Source: Thalassospira sp. MCCC 1A03138
Lineage (GTDB): Bacteria > Pseudomonadota > Alphaproteobacteria > Rhodospirillales > Thalassospiraceae
DNA length: 64,000 nucleotides
Direction of reading: 5' to 3'
Assembly (NCBI RefSeq): GCF_002115785.1
Contig: NZ_JFJY01000002.1
Location: forward strand, 186,001 to 250,000
The notes beneath the pieces were generated by a model. That model saw only the letters and a program-made list of their open reading frames with translations, made no database searches and was not told the DNA's origin. Every line of letters begins with the position of its first letter. The first letter of the stretch is position 1. Positions 8,572 to 18,010 of this stretch are shown here, in pieces. The position numbers and the translations under genes were made by a program.

Positions 8572-8850
8572 TCAGAATACCTTTTTGAACGGACGAATAA
8601 TCACGGATTCAAACAGACCTGCCTTGCCGTAGGGGTCATTGGCAGCAAATTCTTCGGCTTCGGCCTGGGTGTCAAATTCGATAATGAAGACCGAGCCATT
8701 CATGCCCTCAAGATCGGGATCAAGTGTGGGGCCTGCTGCAACGATCCTGTCGGCAAAACCGTCCTTGATATAGGCAAGATGCGCATCACGATTGGCTTTG
8801 CGCACAGCAAGATGCTCCGGTTTGTCGACACAGCGAATGTAAAAATGCAT
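8572..8850 (-). CDS. YciI-like protein
   Basis: A 92-aa YciI-family protein (ferredoxin-like alpha/beta fold). The start MHFYIRCVDKPEHLAVR, the HLAYIK segment and the C-terminal NDPYGKAGLFESVIIRPF fit the family, whose conserved His and Asp residues suggest an enzyme of unknown function. The ATG at 8850 follows AGGAAA by about 9 nt. It is the first gene of the YciI-EVE-Rieske set downstream of gpsA and tsaD, a neighbourhood I recall from other alphaproteobacteria. Confidence 0.9.
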   Translation of the reverse strand: MHFYIRCVDKPEHLAVRKANRDAHLAYIKDGFADRIVAAGPTLDPDLEGMNGSVFIIEFDTQAEAEEFAANDPYGKAGLFESVIIRPFKKVF

Positions 8851-8951
8851 GGCAGCGTTTCCTGTCAAAATTGGTTTTGATACCGGTAAATTGACAGAAC
8901 CTGCTCAAAGGCTCAAGCCGAACAAAGGCTGATAGCGTGGATGTGACCGGA

Positions 8952-9959
8952 TTATTTTCCGGTTTCAAGCTCATCGCGAAACGGGCGCTGCAACAATGCA
9001 TTGATCGTGCTTCGCAGGTCCGCATCATGGTTGGCGACCTGATCCACAGCACTGCAGATCGGCATTTCAATACCGTATTTCGACGCAACGGCCGTAATTG
9101 ACGCAGCAGTATGAACACCTTCGGTCACGGAACGGCGTTCGGCTAGAATATCCTCGGCCTTGGCACCCTGACCAAGGGCAAACCCGAAGGTGTAATTACG
9201 CGACAACGTACCGGTACAGGTCAGCGTCAAATCGCCAAGTCCCGCCAGCCCCATCATGGTTTCAATCCGGCCCCCCATCGCCACTGCCAATCGCGACATT
9301 TCGGCAAGGCCACGGGTAATCAGGGCCGCACGCGCATTATCGCCAAGCTCAAGCCCGGCAACAACACCGCTTGCAATCGCCAGAACGTTTTTGATAGCCC
9401 CCGCAACTTCAACACCAACAACATCGGTACTGAAATAGGGCCGAAACGCCGACGTACCGATCAATTCCACCAGATCCTTGCCCAAATTCCTGTCTGAACA
9501 GGCAAGTGTAATCGCTGCGGGCAGCCCCTTCGCGACTTCCTGGGCAAATGTCGGCCCAGATAGAACCGCAACAGGCACATTCCCGAGTGTTTCTTTTACG
9601 ACCTGCGCCATCAAGGCACCGGTCCCTTTTTCGATCCCTTTGGCGCAAATAACGGCAGGAAGCGTTTCGGGCCAATGCGGGGCAAGCTTGATCAAAGTGC
9701 TTCGAAGATGCTGTGCCGGTGTAACCAGAAGAACCGCGTTTGACTCTCGCAATCCATCAATCGCAATTGTCCCTCTTAATGCTTTCGGAAGCTTCACGCC
9801 AGGTAGATAAAGGTCATTTTCACCAGAATTGTCGATGCGTTCCGCCAGTGCACTATCACGCAGCACAAGCTCGACATCAGCACCAGCCCGAACAGCCTGA
9901 ATGGCCAGCGCAGTACCCCATGCGCCGCCGCCGACTACCGTTATGCGCTTATCCGACAT
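8952..9959 (-). CDS. gpsA: Glycerol-3-phosphate dehydrogenase [NAD(P)+]
   Basis: GpsA reduces dihydroxyacetone phosphate to sn-glycerol-3-phosphate, the backbone of phospholipids, in the cytoplasm. The 335 aa are the usual length. The N-terminal ITVVGGGAWGTALAIQA is the NAD(P)-binding Rossmann motif. LSGPTFAQEVAKGLPAA near 140 and the catalytic-lysine region VAGAIKNVLAIASGV near 190 are typical, as is MMGLAGLGDLTLTC near 248. It lies about 50 bp after tsaD. Confidence 0.97.
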   Translation of the reverse strand: MSDKRITVVGGGAWGTALAIQAVRAGADVELVLRDSALAERIDNSGENDLYLPGVKLPKALRGTIAIDGLRESNAVLLVTPAQHLRSTLIKLAPHWPETLPAVICAKGIEKGTGALMAQVVKETLGNVPVAVLSGPTFAQEVAKGLPAAITLACSDRNLGKDLVELIGTSAFRPYFSTDVVGVEVAGAIKNVLAIASGVVAGLELGDNARAALITRGLAEMSRLAVAMGGRIETMMGLAGLGDLTLTCTGTLSRNYTFGFALGQGAKAEDILAERRSVTEGVHTAASITAVASKYGIEMPICSAVDQVANHDADLRSTINALLQRPFRDELETGK

Positions 9960-10012
9960 AGTTCTTCTCGACCCCGATGATAAATATTCGAACAGTTGGT
10001 GTTTGGAAAAGA

Positions 10013-11071
10013 TCAGGCCTTCACGCCCGCACCCGGACGCTTTGGTGCCTCGGGGTCAAGCGGCCAGCGCGGTCGCGGCTTGAAATCCAGTTCGTCATGC
10101 TGACCGAGGCGAAAACGTTCCAACCCGGCCCAGGCAATCATGGCGGCATTATCAGTACAAAGCTCCAACGGTGGCGCAACAAGCGTCATGCCTGCCTGAT
10201 CGGTCAATTCTGTCAGACGGGTACGCAGATATTTGTTCGCAGCCACACCACCGGCAAGAACCAGCGCCTTACCTGCCGGATAATCCCGCATAAACTCAAA
10301 AATTGCATTTCGCGTCCGATCAATCAGCGTATCGCCAACCGCCCGCTGGAACGAAGCCGCCAGATCAGCTTTGACTTCGGCAGTTTGCTGCTCTATCGGG
10401 AACCCGTCCAGATAGTTACGAACCGCCGTTTTAAGACCCGAAAACGAAAAATCACACCCGGGACGCCCGCGTAACGGTCGGGGCAAACCAAACCGGTCCG
10501 GGTTCCCGGCCTCCGCCGTTTTTTCAAGCGCAGGGCCCCCAGGATAACCAAGTCCCATCATTTTTGCGGTTTTGTCGAATGCCTCGCCTACCGCGTCATC
10601 AATGGTTGTACCAATTCGTTTGTATTGGCCGACACCTTCAACGATCAGGACCTGGCAATGCCCGCCGGAAACCAGTAACAGCAAGTATGGAAATGCAACA
10701 TCATCCGTAAGGCGCACTGTAAGTGCATGACCTTCAAGATGATTGACCGCCAGAAACGGCTTCTGCGCGGCAAAGGCAATCGCCTTCGCGGTCATGGTCC
10801 CCACCATCACCCCACCAATCAGACCGGGGCCACCTGTGCAGGCCACGGCATCAAGATCGGTAAAATCAACACCCGCATCATCCATCGCTTCGGCGACAAG
10901 ACGGTCAAGATGTTCAAGATGCGCCCGCGCCGCAATTTCCGGAACAACACCACCGTAAGGACGATGATCGTCAAGCTGCGAAAGCACCCTGTTGGACATA
11001 ACTTCACGCTTGTCATTCACGACAGCTGCCGCCGTTTCATCACAACTGGTTTCGATACCCAATACGATCAT
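10013..11071 (-). CDS. tsaD: tRNA N6-adenosine threonylcarbamoyltransferase
   Basis: TsaD transfers the threonylcarbamoyl group to A37 of ANN-decoding tRNAs, working with TsaB and TsaE. The 352-aa product begins [18 protein letters not shown]. It carries the metal-binding NHLEGH near residue 110, the phosphate-binding ASGGH-like LLVSGGHCQ near 135 and the C-terminal [12 protein letters not shown]. All are typical of the Kae1/TsaD family. An in-frame TTG at 11089 could add six residues. It is divergent from hemC across about 260 bp. Confidence 0.97.
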   Translation of the reverse strand: MIVLGIETSCDETAAAVVNDKREVMSNRVLSQLDDHRPYGGVVPEIAARAHLEHLDRLVAEAMDDAGVDFTDLDAVACTGGPGLIGGVMVGTMTAKAIAFAAQKPFLAVNHLEGHALTVRLTDDVAFPYLLLLVSGGHCQVLIVEGVGQYKRIGTTIDDAVGEAFDKTAKMMGLGYPGGPALEKTAEAGNPDRFGLPRPLRGRPGCDFSFSGLKTAVRNYLDGFPIEQQTAEVKADLAASFQRAVGDTLIDRTRNAIFEFMRDYPAGKALVLAGGVAANKYLRTRLTELTDQAGMTLVAPPLELCTDNAAMIAWAGLERFRLGQHDELDFKPRPRWPLDPEAPKRPGAGVKA

Positions 11072-11334
11072 TTCTTGCAAATCCGGCAATAAGTCGCGTC
11101 AGATTGACGCATCCTGTGTGGGAAAATTCTGGCAGTGATGTAGCCTAAACAGCACCCGCTTTCCACCCCAAGGCAATGCATTTGCCCTATGCAGGAAAAG
11201 CGTCAGAGAAAAAACACTACCACATAAGTCAATGAAACAGGGACATTCATCATTATAATCCGATCCGGTTTGGGCAAGGTGGCATACGCTACCGCCCTTG
11301 TTTTCAATCGGTTTTATGACTACAACTCGGGCTC

Positions 11335-12288
11335 ATGACAAACACATCTGATACCGTAAAACTCCGCATCGGCACACGTGGCTCTCCCCTGGCGATGGCT
11401 CAGGCGCATGAAGTCCGCGACAAGCTTGCGAAAGCGCATCCCGAACTCGCCGCCGAGGGCGCGATTGCCATTACCGTTATTACAACGACGGGCGACAAGA
11501 TTCTTGATCGCGCATTGTCGGAAATCGGTGGCAAGGGGTTGTTCACCAAGGAAATTGATGATGCCCTGATGGGCGGCGAGATTGATCTTGCGGTTCACAG
11601 TATGAAGGATGTGCCGACGGTGCTGCCAGATGGCATGATTTTGCCAACGATCCTGCCGCGCGAAGACGTGCGAGATGCGTTTATTTCTCTGAAATACAAA
11701 AGCTTTGCCGAAATGCCTGCCGGATCGGTGATCGGCTCGGCATCATTACGCCGCCAAGCAATGATCCTTAATAAATATCCCGATCTCAAGGTTGTGACAT
11801 TCCGTGGCAATGTCCAAACCCGCCTTCGCAAGCTTGAAGAGGGTCAGGTGGATGCCACACTTCTGGCAATGGCAGGTTTGAACCGGCTAAACCGTCCAGA
11901 AGTTGCAACTGCTGCAATTTCCGAGGACGACATGCTCCCCGCTGTTGCCCAAGGGGCAATCGGTATTACTATTCGCGAAACTGACAACCAAACGCACAAC
12001 TGGCTTTCTGCTTTGAACTGCCCGGCATCGGCCATCCGCGTCGCGGCTGAACGCGCGGCGTTACGTGCGCTCGACGGTTCATGTCGCACCCCTATTGCTG
12101 CTCTTGCCGAATATCTCCCGGATGGCAGAATGCGTTTACGGGTCAGCATTGTGCGCCCGGATGGCAGCGAACGACTGGATACTGAACGAATGATTGATGA
12201 CCCGGACCTGGCAAATGCCGCAGCCGCCGGAACCGATGCCGGTAACGAGCTCAAAGAACGTGGCGGGTCAGACTTTATCTCGGCCTAG
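11335..12288 (+). CDS. hemC: Hydroxymethylbilane synthase (porphobilinogen deaminase)
   Basis: HemC joins four porphobilinogens into hydroxymethylbilane in cytoplasmic heme synthesis. The 317-aa protein shows LRIGTRGSPLAMAQA at the start, the catalytic-loop region VHSMKDVPT near residue 90 and ASLRRQAMI near 137. The dipyrromethane-anchoring cysteine is in ALDGSCRTPIAALA near 249. It is followed about 40 bp later by hemD, the next enzyme of the pathway. Confidence 0.97.
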   Translation: MTNTSDTVKLRIGTRGSPLAMAQAHEVRDKLAKAHPELAAEGAIAITVITTTGDKILDRALSEIGGKGLFTKEIDDALMGGEIDLAVHSMKDVPTVLPDGMILPTILPREDVRDAFISLKYKSFAEMPAGSVIGSASLRRQAMILNKYPDLKVVTFRGNVQTRLRKLEEGQVDATLLAMAGLNRLNRPEVATAAISEDDMLPAVAQGAIGITIRETDNQTHNWLSALNCPASAIRVAAERAALRALDGSCRTPIAALAEYLPDGRMRLRVSIVRPDGSERLDTERMIDDPDLANAAAAGTDAGNELKERGGSDFISA

Positions 12289-12328
12289 TCGGCTTAATTG
12301 CGCGATCTGGAATATCAGCGGGGAGACT

Positions 12329-13051
12329 ATGGGACCATTGATCCTCAATACCCGGCCGGAAGCCGATTCGCAGGAACTCGAAACCACGCTTTTGCAACGT
12401 GGTTATCGCCTGCTTTCGGCGCCGATGTTGCGGATCGAGTTTCCCCAAAACCCGGATCAGCTTGATCTTGCTGATGTACAGGCATTGATATTTACCTCTG
12501 CCAATGGTGTGCGTGCCTTTACCCGGCAATGTGATGACCGGCATTATCCGGCTTTATGTGTAGGTGATGCGACTGCCCGCACCGCACAACAGGCCGGTTT
12601 CACCGATATACGAAGTGCTAACGGCGACATTCACGATTTGGCACGCCTGATCAAAGATCAGATTGATCCGACAAACGGTGCATTATTCCATCCTGCGGCC
12701 CGCAAGGTCGCCGGAGATCTGGGATCACTTTTGCGAGACGGAAACTTCGATATCCGCAGGCAAACCATGTATGATGCCGTTCCGTCCGATTGTCTTCCAG
12801 ATGAGGTCGTCAGCGCGATTTCTGCCCATCATATTGATGCAGTTTTATTTTTCTCTCCCCGTACGGCGGAAAGCTTTGTTAAGCTGATTGAAAGACACAA
12901 ACTGCAAAAAGATCTGGTCGGTACACGTGCAATTTGTCTGAGTTCGGCAGTGCAAGATCGCCTAAGCGTCCTTACATGGCTAAAGACAGAAGTGGCACAA
13001 CACCCGACACAGGAATACCTTCTTTCGGCACTAGAGAACGCATTCGCCTGA
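12329..13051 (+). CDS. hemD: Uroporphyrinogen-III synthase
   Basis: HemD cyclises hydroxymethylbilane to uroporphyrinogen III with inversion of ring D. The 240-aa product is in the family range. The ATG at 12329 follows GGGGAG closely and begins MGPLILNTRPEADSQEL, a typical opening. Inner landmarks are IFTSANGVRAF near residue 50 and VLFFSPRTAESFVKL near 172. The family is poorly conserved, so position after hemC adds weight. Frame upstream of this ATG is open but overlaps hemC. Confidence 0.93.
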   Translation: MGPLILNTRPEADSQELETTLLQRGYRLLSAPMLRIEFPQNPDQLDLADVQALIFTSANGVRAFTRQCDDRHYPALCVGDATARTAQQAGFTDIRSANGDIHDLARLIKDQIDPTNGALFHPAARKVAGDLGSLLRDGNFDIRRQTMYDAVPSDCLPDEVVSAISAHHIDAVLFFSPRTAESFVKLIERHKLQKDLVGTRAICLSSAVQDRLSVLTWLKTEVAQHPTQEYLLSALENAFA

Positions 13052-13105
13052 CTTTTCCGCGCCAAGTGGTGTCTCGGAACAACCGCAAACTGCAATGGTC
13101 CGACA

Positions 13106-14629
13106 GTGAAAAAACCAGAAACGCCAAAAACCCACGCTTCCACAGACCCAGCCGAGGCAAAATCCGGCTCGTCCGAAACCATTTCCATTGATAGCAAGGG
13201 CAATGCAAATATTGCCAAAGAACCTGCTGATCAAAAGCCGGGAACGACGTCGGGTGGGTCAGAAGGTGCGAAACCTTCATCCACGTCAAACACCACCTCA
13301 AAGTCAGACAGCCAGAAGTCCGGCACCAAAACGGCAGATGCAAAACCCGAAATCAAGCCGGGTATGAGCCAAAAGACTGTTGCCGACAAGCAAGCCGCAG
13401 ACAAGACAGACAAAACCGTGCAAAAAAAGCGTGGTGGTCGGGCAATCCTGTTGTTTGTGATCATTATTGCCGGTGCCTTGGTCACCGGATGGCTGACACG
13501 CGCCGTTTGGTGGCGTGATGCGGAACCCGTTCTGAGCCAGTATGTGCCTGCTGAAATCCTGGCCGAGATCACACCGGAAAACGTGCCAGATAACCAGTCG
13601 TCAGGAACTGGTAGCGAGCCGCCAGCCGATAGTCCCACACCATCCACATCTGCCAATGATGCAACCGGAACTTCACCAAGCATAACGCCTGCTGCGCCTG
13701 AACGTGGCGATGCAATGATTGGCAATGAAGACAACCTGTCCGAGCCGTCAGACAGCGCGTTCCCGAGCGATGAAAAAACAACACCCGAAGGTGATGAAAC
13801 AGTCGTTGTCGATACGGCATTGACCGAACGCCTGTCACGTCTCGAAGGTACAATCAACGCCTTGCGTGAACGCCTTGACAGTGAACGCGGCGATTCGCTG
13901 AACTCCACGGTTGCACGCCGGATGGCAGAAATTGAAACCCGCACCGCACCGATTGAAGAACTGGCACGGGTCGAAGCAGAACTTTCTGGTGTTGCAGCAG
14001 AAATGCGCGATCTGTCAGCACGTTTGTCAACCATGGAAGAAGAAGTGCGGGCAACTGCCGGTCTTCGGGTTGAAAGCCGTGGCCAGGCCATTGCCATGGC
14101 CGTTACGATCCTGCGCGATGCCGTGCAGCGCGGCGGATCGTTTATGATCGCGCTTAATCAGCTGGAACGCAGCGGCTCGGACGATCCCGTAATTGCAGAA
14201 CAGATATCTGCCCTGAAACCGCTTGCCGATCGTGGCGCGCCCACCATCGAAAAGCTGCGCCAGTCATTTCCGGCAATGGCACAGAAAGCCGTGCAGGCAT
14301 CAAGTGACGACCATTCCGGTAGTGTTCTTGACGCGACCTGGGCCAATATCAAAAAGCTGATTCCGGTTAGGCGTATTGATGTTGTCGGCGAAGAATCGCT
14401 CGATGGACGTTTGGTGAGCGCAGAAACAGCGCTTGAAAGTGATGATCTTGATGGTGCCATTGCCGCCCTTGATGGTATCGAAGGTGACAATGCCAAGGCC
14501 GCCGTCAACGAGTGGCTTGAAGACGCCAAAAGCCGTCAGGTGTTGAACGGTGCCATCGCAACGCTCAGTGCACATGCGATCAATCTTCTGACCGGTGATG
14601 GGTCCGCACATACGGGGGACAGCCAATGA
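13106..14629 (+). CDS. Mic60/mitofilin-family inner-membrane protein (COG4223)
   Basis: A 507-aa membrane-anchored protein with a GTG start. About 110 low-complexity, Lys/Ser/Thr/Pro-rich cytoplasmic residues precede one transmembrane helix (ILLFVIIIAGALVTGWLT, about 112-130). A disordered acidic linker and a long coiled coil (about 235-320) follow. The globular C-terminal part (about 330-500) fits the mitofilin domain. This is the usual alphaproteobacterial homologue of mitochondrial Mic60, which shapes membranes. The position between hemD and HemY, and the ATGA overlap with HemY, match that group's gene order. The function in this organism is inferred from the family. Confidence 0.88.
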   Translation: MKKPETPKTHASTDPAEAKSGSSETISIDSKGNANIAKEPADQKPGTTSGGSEGAKPSSTSNTTSKSDSQKSGTKTADAKPEIKPGMSQKTVADKQAADKTDKTVQKKRGGRAILLFVIIIAGALVTGWLTRAVWWRDAEPVLSQYVPAEILAEITPENVPDNQSSGTGSEPPADSPTPSTSANDATGTSPSITPAAPERGDAMIGNEDNLSEPSDSAFPSDEKTTPEGDETVVVDTALTERLSRLEGTINALRERLDSERGDSLNSTVARRMAEIETRTAPIEELARVEAELSGVAAEMRDLSARLSTMEEEVRATAGLRVESRGQAIAMAVTILRDAVQRGGSFMIALNQLERSGSDDPVIAEQISALKPLADRGAPTIEKLRQSFPAMAQKAVQASSDDHSGSVLDATWANIKKLIPVRRIDVVGEESLDGRLVSAETALESDDLDGAIAALDGIEGDNAKAAVNEWLEDAKSRQVLNGAIATLSAHAINLLTGDGSAHTGDSQ

Positions 14630-16056
14630 TCCGTCTTGGCCTGTTCATTCTGATAACTGCAATTCTGGTCACCTGCACGGTCTGGTTTGCCAATAATCCC
14701 GGTACAATGACCATCGTCTGGCTCGGCTACAGGTTTGATGGCTCTATTGGCATGGTCGCCCTTGGCCTTCTTGTTCTGACCGGGGTTCTGGTCATCCTGT
14801 GGCGCTGTTGGTCCGCCATTGCCAATTCTCCCAATTGGCTTGGCCGTATTCTGGGCAGTCGTCGTCGCAAAAAAGGTCAGCAGGCCCTTACCATGGGATT
14901 GCTGGAACTTGCATCTGGTGATGTTCGACAAGCATTGAAGCATACCCGTGCGGTCGACCGGTATCTTGAAGACGATACCCTGACCCGCCTGTTAACAGCC
15001 CAAGCAGCCGAACTTGACGGGAACAACGAGGCTGCCAAACGTCAATTTGAAGCAATGCTGGAAAAGCCTGATTCAGCATTTTTCGGGTTGCGCGGTTTAC
15101 TGCAGTTATCGCTGAAGTCCGATAACCGGTCGGAGGCACTCGATTATGCGGAACGGGCCCACCGCCTGCGTCCTCGCAACCCGTCCGTGCTTGTAACGTT
15201 ATTTGATTTGTTACTGGGTGCAAAACGCTGGGACCGGGCCCTGACCCTGCTGGTGGATGCCCAAAAGGCAGATATCTTTAACGAAGATGAACTGACACGT
15301 CGCCGCGCACTTCTGATTACAGCCAAAGCTGAAGACGCAATAACGGATGGTGAAAATGCCGAAGCCATCAAACTTTTGCGCAAAGCTTTGAACGCGCGCC
15401 CGGACTTTACCGGCGCGGCTGTTCTTCTGGCCCGGCTTTATGCCGACATTGATCAGCCTGCGAAAGCGCGCGACGTTGCCCAGCAAAGCTGGCAAACATC
15501 ACCATCCGCGGCCTTGGGTAAAATCTATCTGGACAGTCTTTCCGAAGACGCCTTGGCAAAAGTCAAAGCTGTCGAAAAGCTGATTGCCGCCAATCCGGAA
15601 CATGTAGAAAGCCAGCTTTTGCTTGCCGAAGCCGCACTTTCTGCCGATTTGTGGGGCATGGCACGCAGCAACCTGGAAAAGGCCATCGCCCAGAAGGCGC
15701 AGTCACGTCACTACCGTCTTCTGGCTGATCTGGAATTCCGTGAAAAGAAAGATGCCGCAAAAGCACGTGAGCTGCTGGTAAAGGCAAGTCACGCCAATCC
15801 CGACCCCGGCTGGCGGTGCGGTGCATGTGGTACGGAAACAGATAAATGGGCGGTAACCTGCCCGTCCTGTCATTCCTTTGGCAGCATTGACTGGCGCGCA
15901 CCAATGCGCGTTCACAATGACCAGCCAGCATCCAGCCCGGCAACACCAAGACAGCCTGCCGCAATAAAGCAGGATGGTGCAATGATCGAAAACGCCGATC
16001 CGACTGATAAAACGGTGAACGCCGCAAAAGGTGAACATCCTGCGACGGCTGTTTGA
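14626..16056 (+). CDS. HemY-like tetratricopeptide membrane protein with C-terminal zinc ribbon
   Basis: A 476-aa protein with two N-terminal transmembrane helices (about 5-23 and 42-62), then TPR-like helical repeats through about residue 390. The C-terminal zinc ribbon has C-G-A-C near 397 and C-P-S-C near 414, resembling the rubredoxin-like knuckle of LapB/YciM. HemY_N proteins are linked to heme synthesis by position, but their biochemical role is unsettled. It overlaps the Mic60 gene by 4 bp (ATGA). A roughly 60-residue Pro/Ala/Asp-rich tail follows the ribbon. Confidence 0.87.
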   Translation: MIRLGLFILITAILVTCTVWFANNPGTMTIVWLGYRFDGSIGMVALGLLVLTGVLVILWRCWSAIANSPNWLGRILGSRRRKKGQQALTMGLLELASGDVRQALKHTRAVDRYLEDDTLTRLLTAQAAELDGNNEAAKRQFEAMLEKPDSAFFGLRGLLQLSLKSDNRSEALDYAERAHRLRPRNPSVLVTLFDLLLGAKRWDRALTLLVDAQKADIFNEDELTRRRALLITAKAEDAITDGENAEAIKLLRKALNARPDFTGAAVLLARLYADIDQPAKARDVAQQSWQTSPSAALGKIYLDSLSEDALAKVKAVEKLIAANPEHVESQLLLAEAALSADLWGMARSNLEKAIAQKAQSRHYRLLADLEFREKKDAAKARELLVKASHANPDPGWRCGACGTETDKWAVTCPSCHSFGSIDWRAPMRVHNDQPASSPATPRQPAAIKQDGAMIENADPTDKTVNAAKGEHPATAV

Positions 16057-16086
16057 CTTTAATATTCCTGCAATAAGCACCAAAAC

Positions 16087-16123
16087 AAACAGGCCGCGGA
16101 CATAAAATGTCTGCGGCCTGTTT
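16087..16123. terminator. Bidirectional intrinsic terminator between HemY and purH
   Basis: Sixteen-base arms (16087-16102 and 16108-16123) with one G-T wobble and a 5-nt loop. The stem core is GC-rich, with AAA/TTT at the ends, so it can act in both directions between the converging genes. Confidence 0.85.
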
Positions 16124-16144
16124 GCTTAAGGTTCAAACCAAAGA

Positions 16145-17722
16145 TTAATGGCGGAAGTGACGCATACCGGTAAACACCATGGCAATACCGTGTTCATCGG
16201 CAGCCGCAATGACTTCTTCGTCACGCATTGAACCGCCCGGCTGAATAACCGCTGTGGCACCGGCATTGACTGCGGCCAGCAATCCGTCTGCAAACGGGAA
16301 GAACGCATCAGACGACACGACCGATCCCTTGGTACGCAATTCGCCTTCACCCGCATTTTTACCAGCTTCTTCGGCTTTCCATGCGGCAATCCGTGAACTG
16401 TCAACACGACTCATCTGGCCGGCACCCACACCAACCGTCTTGCCGTCTTTGACATAAACAATCGCGTTTGATTTGACGTGCTTGCCAACGCGGAAAGCAA
16501 ACAGCAGATCATCAAGTTCGGCTTCGGTCGGCTTGCGCTTGGTGACAACTTTAAGCGCGTCACGCTTGACGCGACCGGCATCGCGGTTCTGAAGAAGATA
16601 GCCACCTGCCAGCGAGCGAAGCGTCATGTCTTCACCTTCCGGATCCGCCATGCCACCGGTCACCAGAAGACGCAGGTTCTTCTTCGCTGCCAGAACTTCC
16701 TTCGCCGCGTCATCGGCATCCGGGCAGATCACGACTTCGGCAAACAGTTTGGCAATTTCTTCGGCAGTCGCTTTATCAAGGGTACGGTTAATGGCAATGA
16801 TGCCGCCAAAGGCCGAAACCGGATCACAAGACAGGGCCTTGTTATAGGCTTCAATCAGAGTTGCCCCCTCGGCAACGCCACACGGATTGGCGTGCTTGAT
16901 GATGGCAACAGCCGGTTTTTCATCAAACTCGGACACCAGCTCAAACGCCGCATCCGTGTCATTCAGGTTATTGAATGACAATTCCTTACCCTGAAGCTGG
17001 GTCGCGGTGGCAACGCCCGGACGGTTTTTACCGTTGGTATAGAATGCTGCCTGCTGATGCGGGTTTTCGCCGTAACGCAGGGTCTGTTTCAGTTCGGCAG
17101 AAACATTCAGGCGCTGCGGGAAGGTTTCGCCAAGCTCGCCAGCAAACCAGCTTGAAATGGCCGAATCATAGGCCCCCGTGCGGGCAAATGCCTTGGCAGC
17201 CAGAACACGTCGGGTTTCAGCCGTCGTGGTACCGGCATTGTCTTTCATCTCGGCAGTAACGCGGTCGTAATCAGACGGATCGACAACAACCGTAACCGAT
17301 TCATGGTTCTTTGCTGCCGAACGGATCATGCTCGGTCCGCCGATATCGATATTTTCGATGCAGGTATCGAAATCGGCACCCTTGGCAACGGTTTCCTCGA
17401 ACGGATAAAGGTTCACACAAACCAGATCGATCGGTGAAATGTCGTTATCTTCCATCGCCTGCATATGGCTGGAAAGAGAACGGCGGCCCAAAAGGCCGCC
17501 GTGAATCTTCGGATGAAGAGTCTTGACGCGACCGTCCATGATTTCGGGAAAACCGGTGTGATCGGCAACTTCCTTCACAGGGATACCGGCCGCTTCGATG
17601 GCCTTGGCAGAACCACCGGTCGACAGGATTTCAACACCCTGTTCATGAAGGGATTTGGCAAATTCGACCAGACCGGTCTTGTCGGAAACGGAGATCAGCG
17701 CGCGCGCAATACGAGCAGTCAT
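16145..17722 (-). CDS. purH: Bifunctional AICAR formyltransferase/IMP cyclohydrolase
   Basis: PurH carries out the last two steps of IMP synthesis in the cytoplasm. The 525-aa protein begins [18 protein letters not shown], with the MGS-like cyclohydrolase domain (about 1-195; [29 protein letters not shown]). The formyltransferase domain follows (about 200-525; [13 protein letters not shown]) and ends in GMRHFRH, the usual C-terminus. The ATG at 17722 is preferred to a TTG at 17737. It appears monocistronic. Confidence 0.97.
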   Translation of the reverse strand: MTARIARALISVSDKTGLVEFAKSLHEQGVEILSTGGSAKAIEAAGIPVKEVADHTGFPEIMDGRVKTLHPKIHGGLLGRRSLSSHMQAMEDNDISPIDLVCVNLYPFEETVAKGADFDTCIENIDIGGPSMIRSAAKNHESVTVVVDPSDYDRVTAEMKDNAGTTTAETRRVLAAKAFARTGAYDSAISSWFAGELGETFPQRLNVSAELKQTLRYGENPHQQAAFYTNGKNRPGVATATQLQGKELSFNNLNDTDAAFELVSEFDEKPAVAIIKHANPCGVAEGATLIEAYNKALSCDPVSAFGGIIAINRTLDKATAEEIAKLFAEVVICPDADDAAKEVLAAKKNLRLLVTGGMADPEGEDMTLRSLAGGYLLQNRDAGRVKRDALKVVTKRKPTEAELDDLLFAFRVGKHVKSNAIVYVKDGKTVGVGAGQMSRVDSSRIAAWKAEEAGKNAGEGELRTKGSVVSSDAFFPFADGLLAAVNAGATAVIQPGGSMRDEEVIAAADEHGIAMVFTGMRHFRH

Positions 17723-18010
17723 CGGGTTCGCTTTCAATACATCGTCAATGATGAAGGCCCCGGACCCATTGATGATATATCGGCCTACTCCGTATTGCTA
17801 TTGGTGCATACGGGGTAATGACGTTTGCGGGCAATCGGCTTTATGATGAGTGAAAACCGCTGATTTTCATTCGGGCCGACACATGATCAATGAGTCCGAA
17901 CCATGTTTCGCGCGGAGCTTTATCACGCACGCGCCAAAATGTGGACCCCGAAATGTTGCATGGCCGCAGGCCGGACTGCGCAGACGTGCCGTCTTTAAAC
18001 AGACATCAGA

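Noticed and set aside
17723-18010. Purine riboswitch before purH
   Set aside because: No purine riboswitch core or convincing long-range stems could be read in the purH upstream region.
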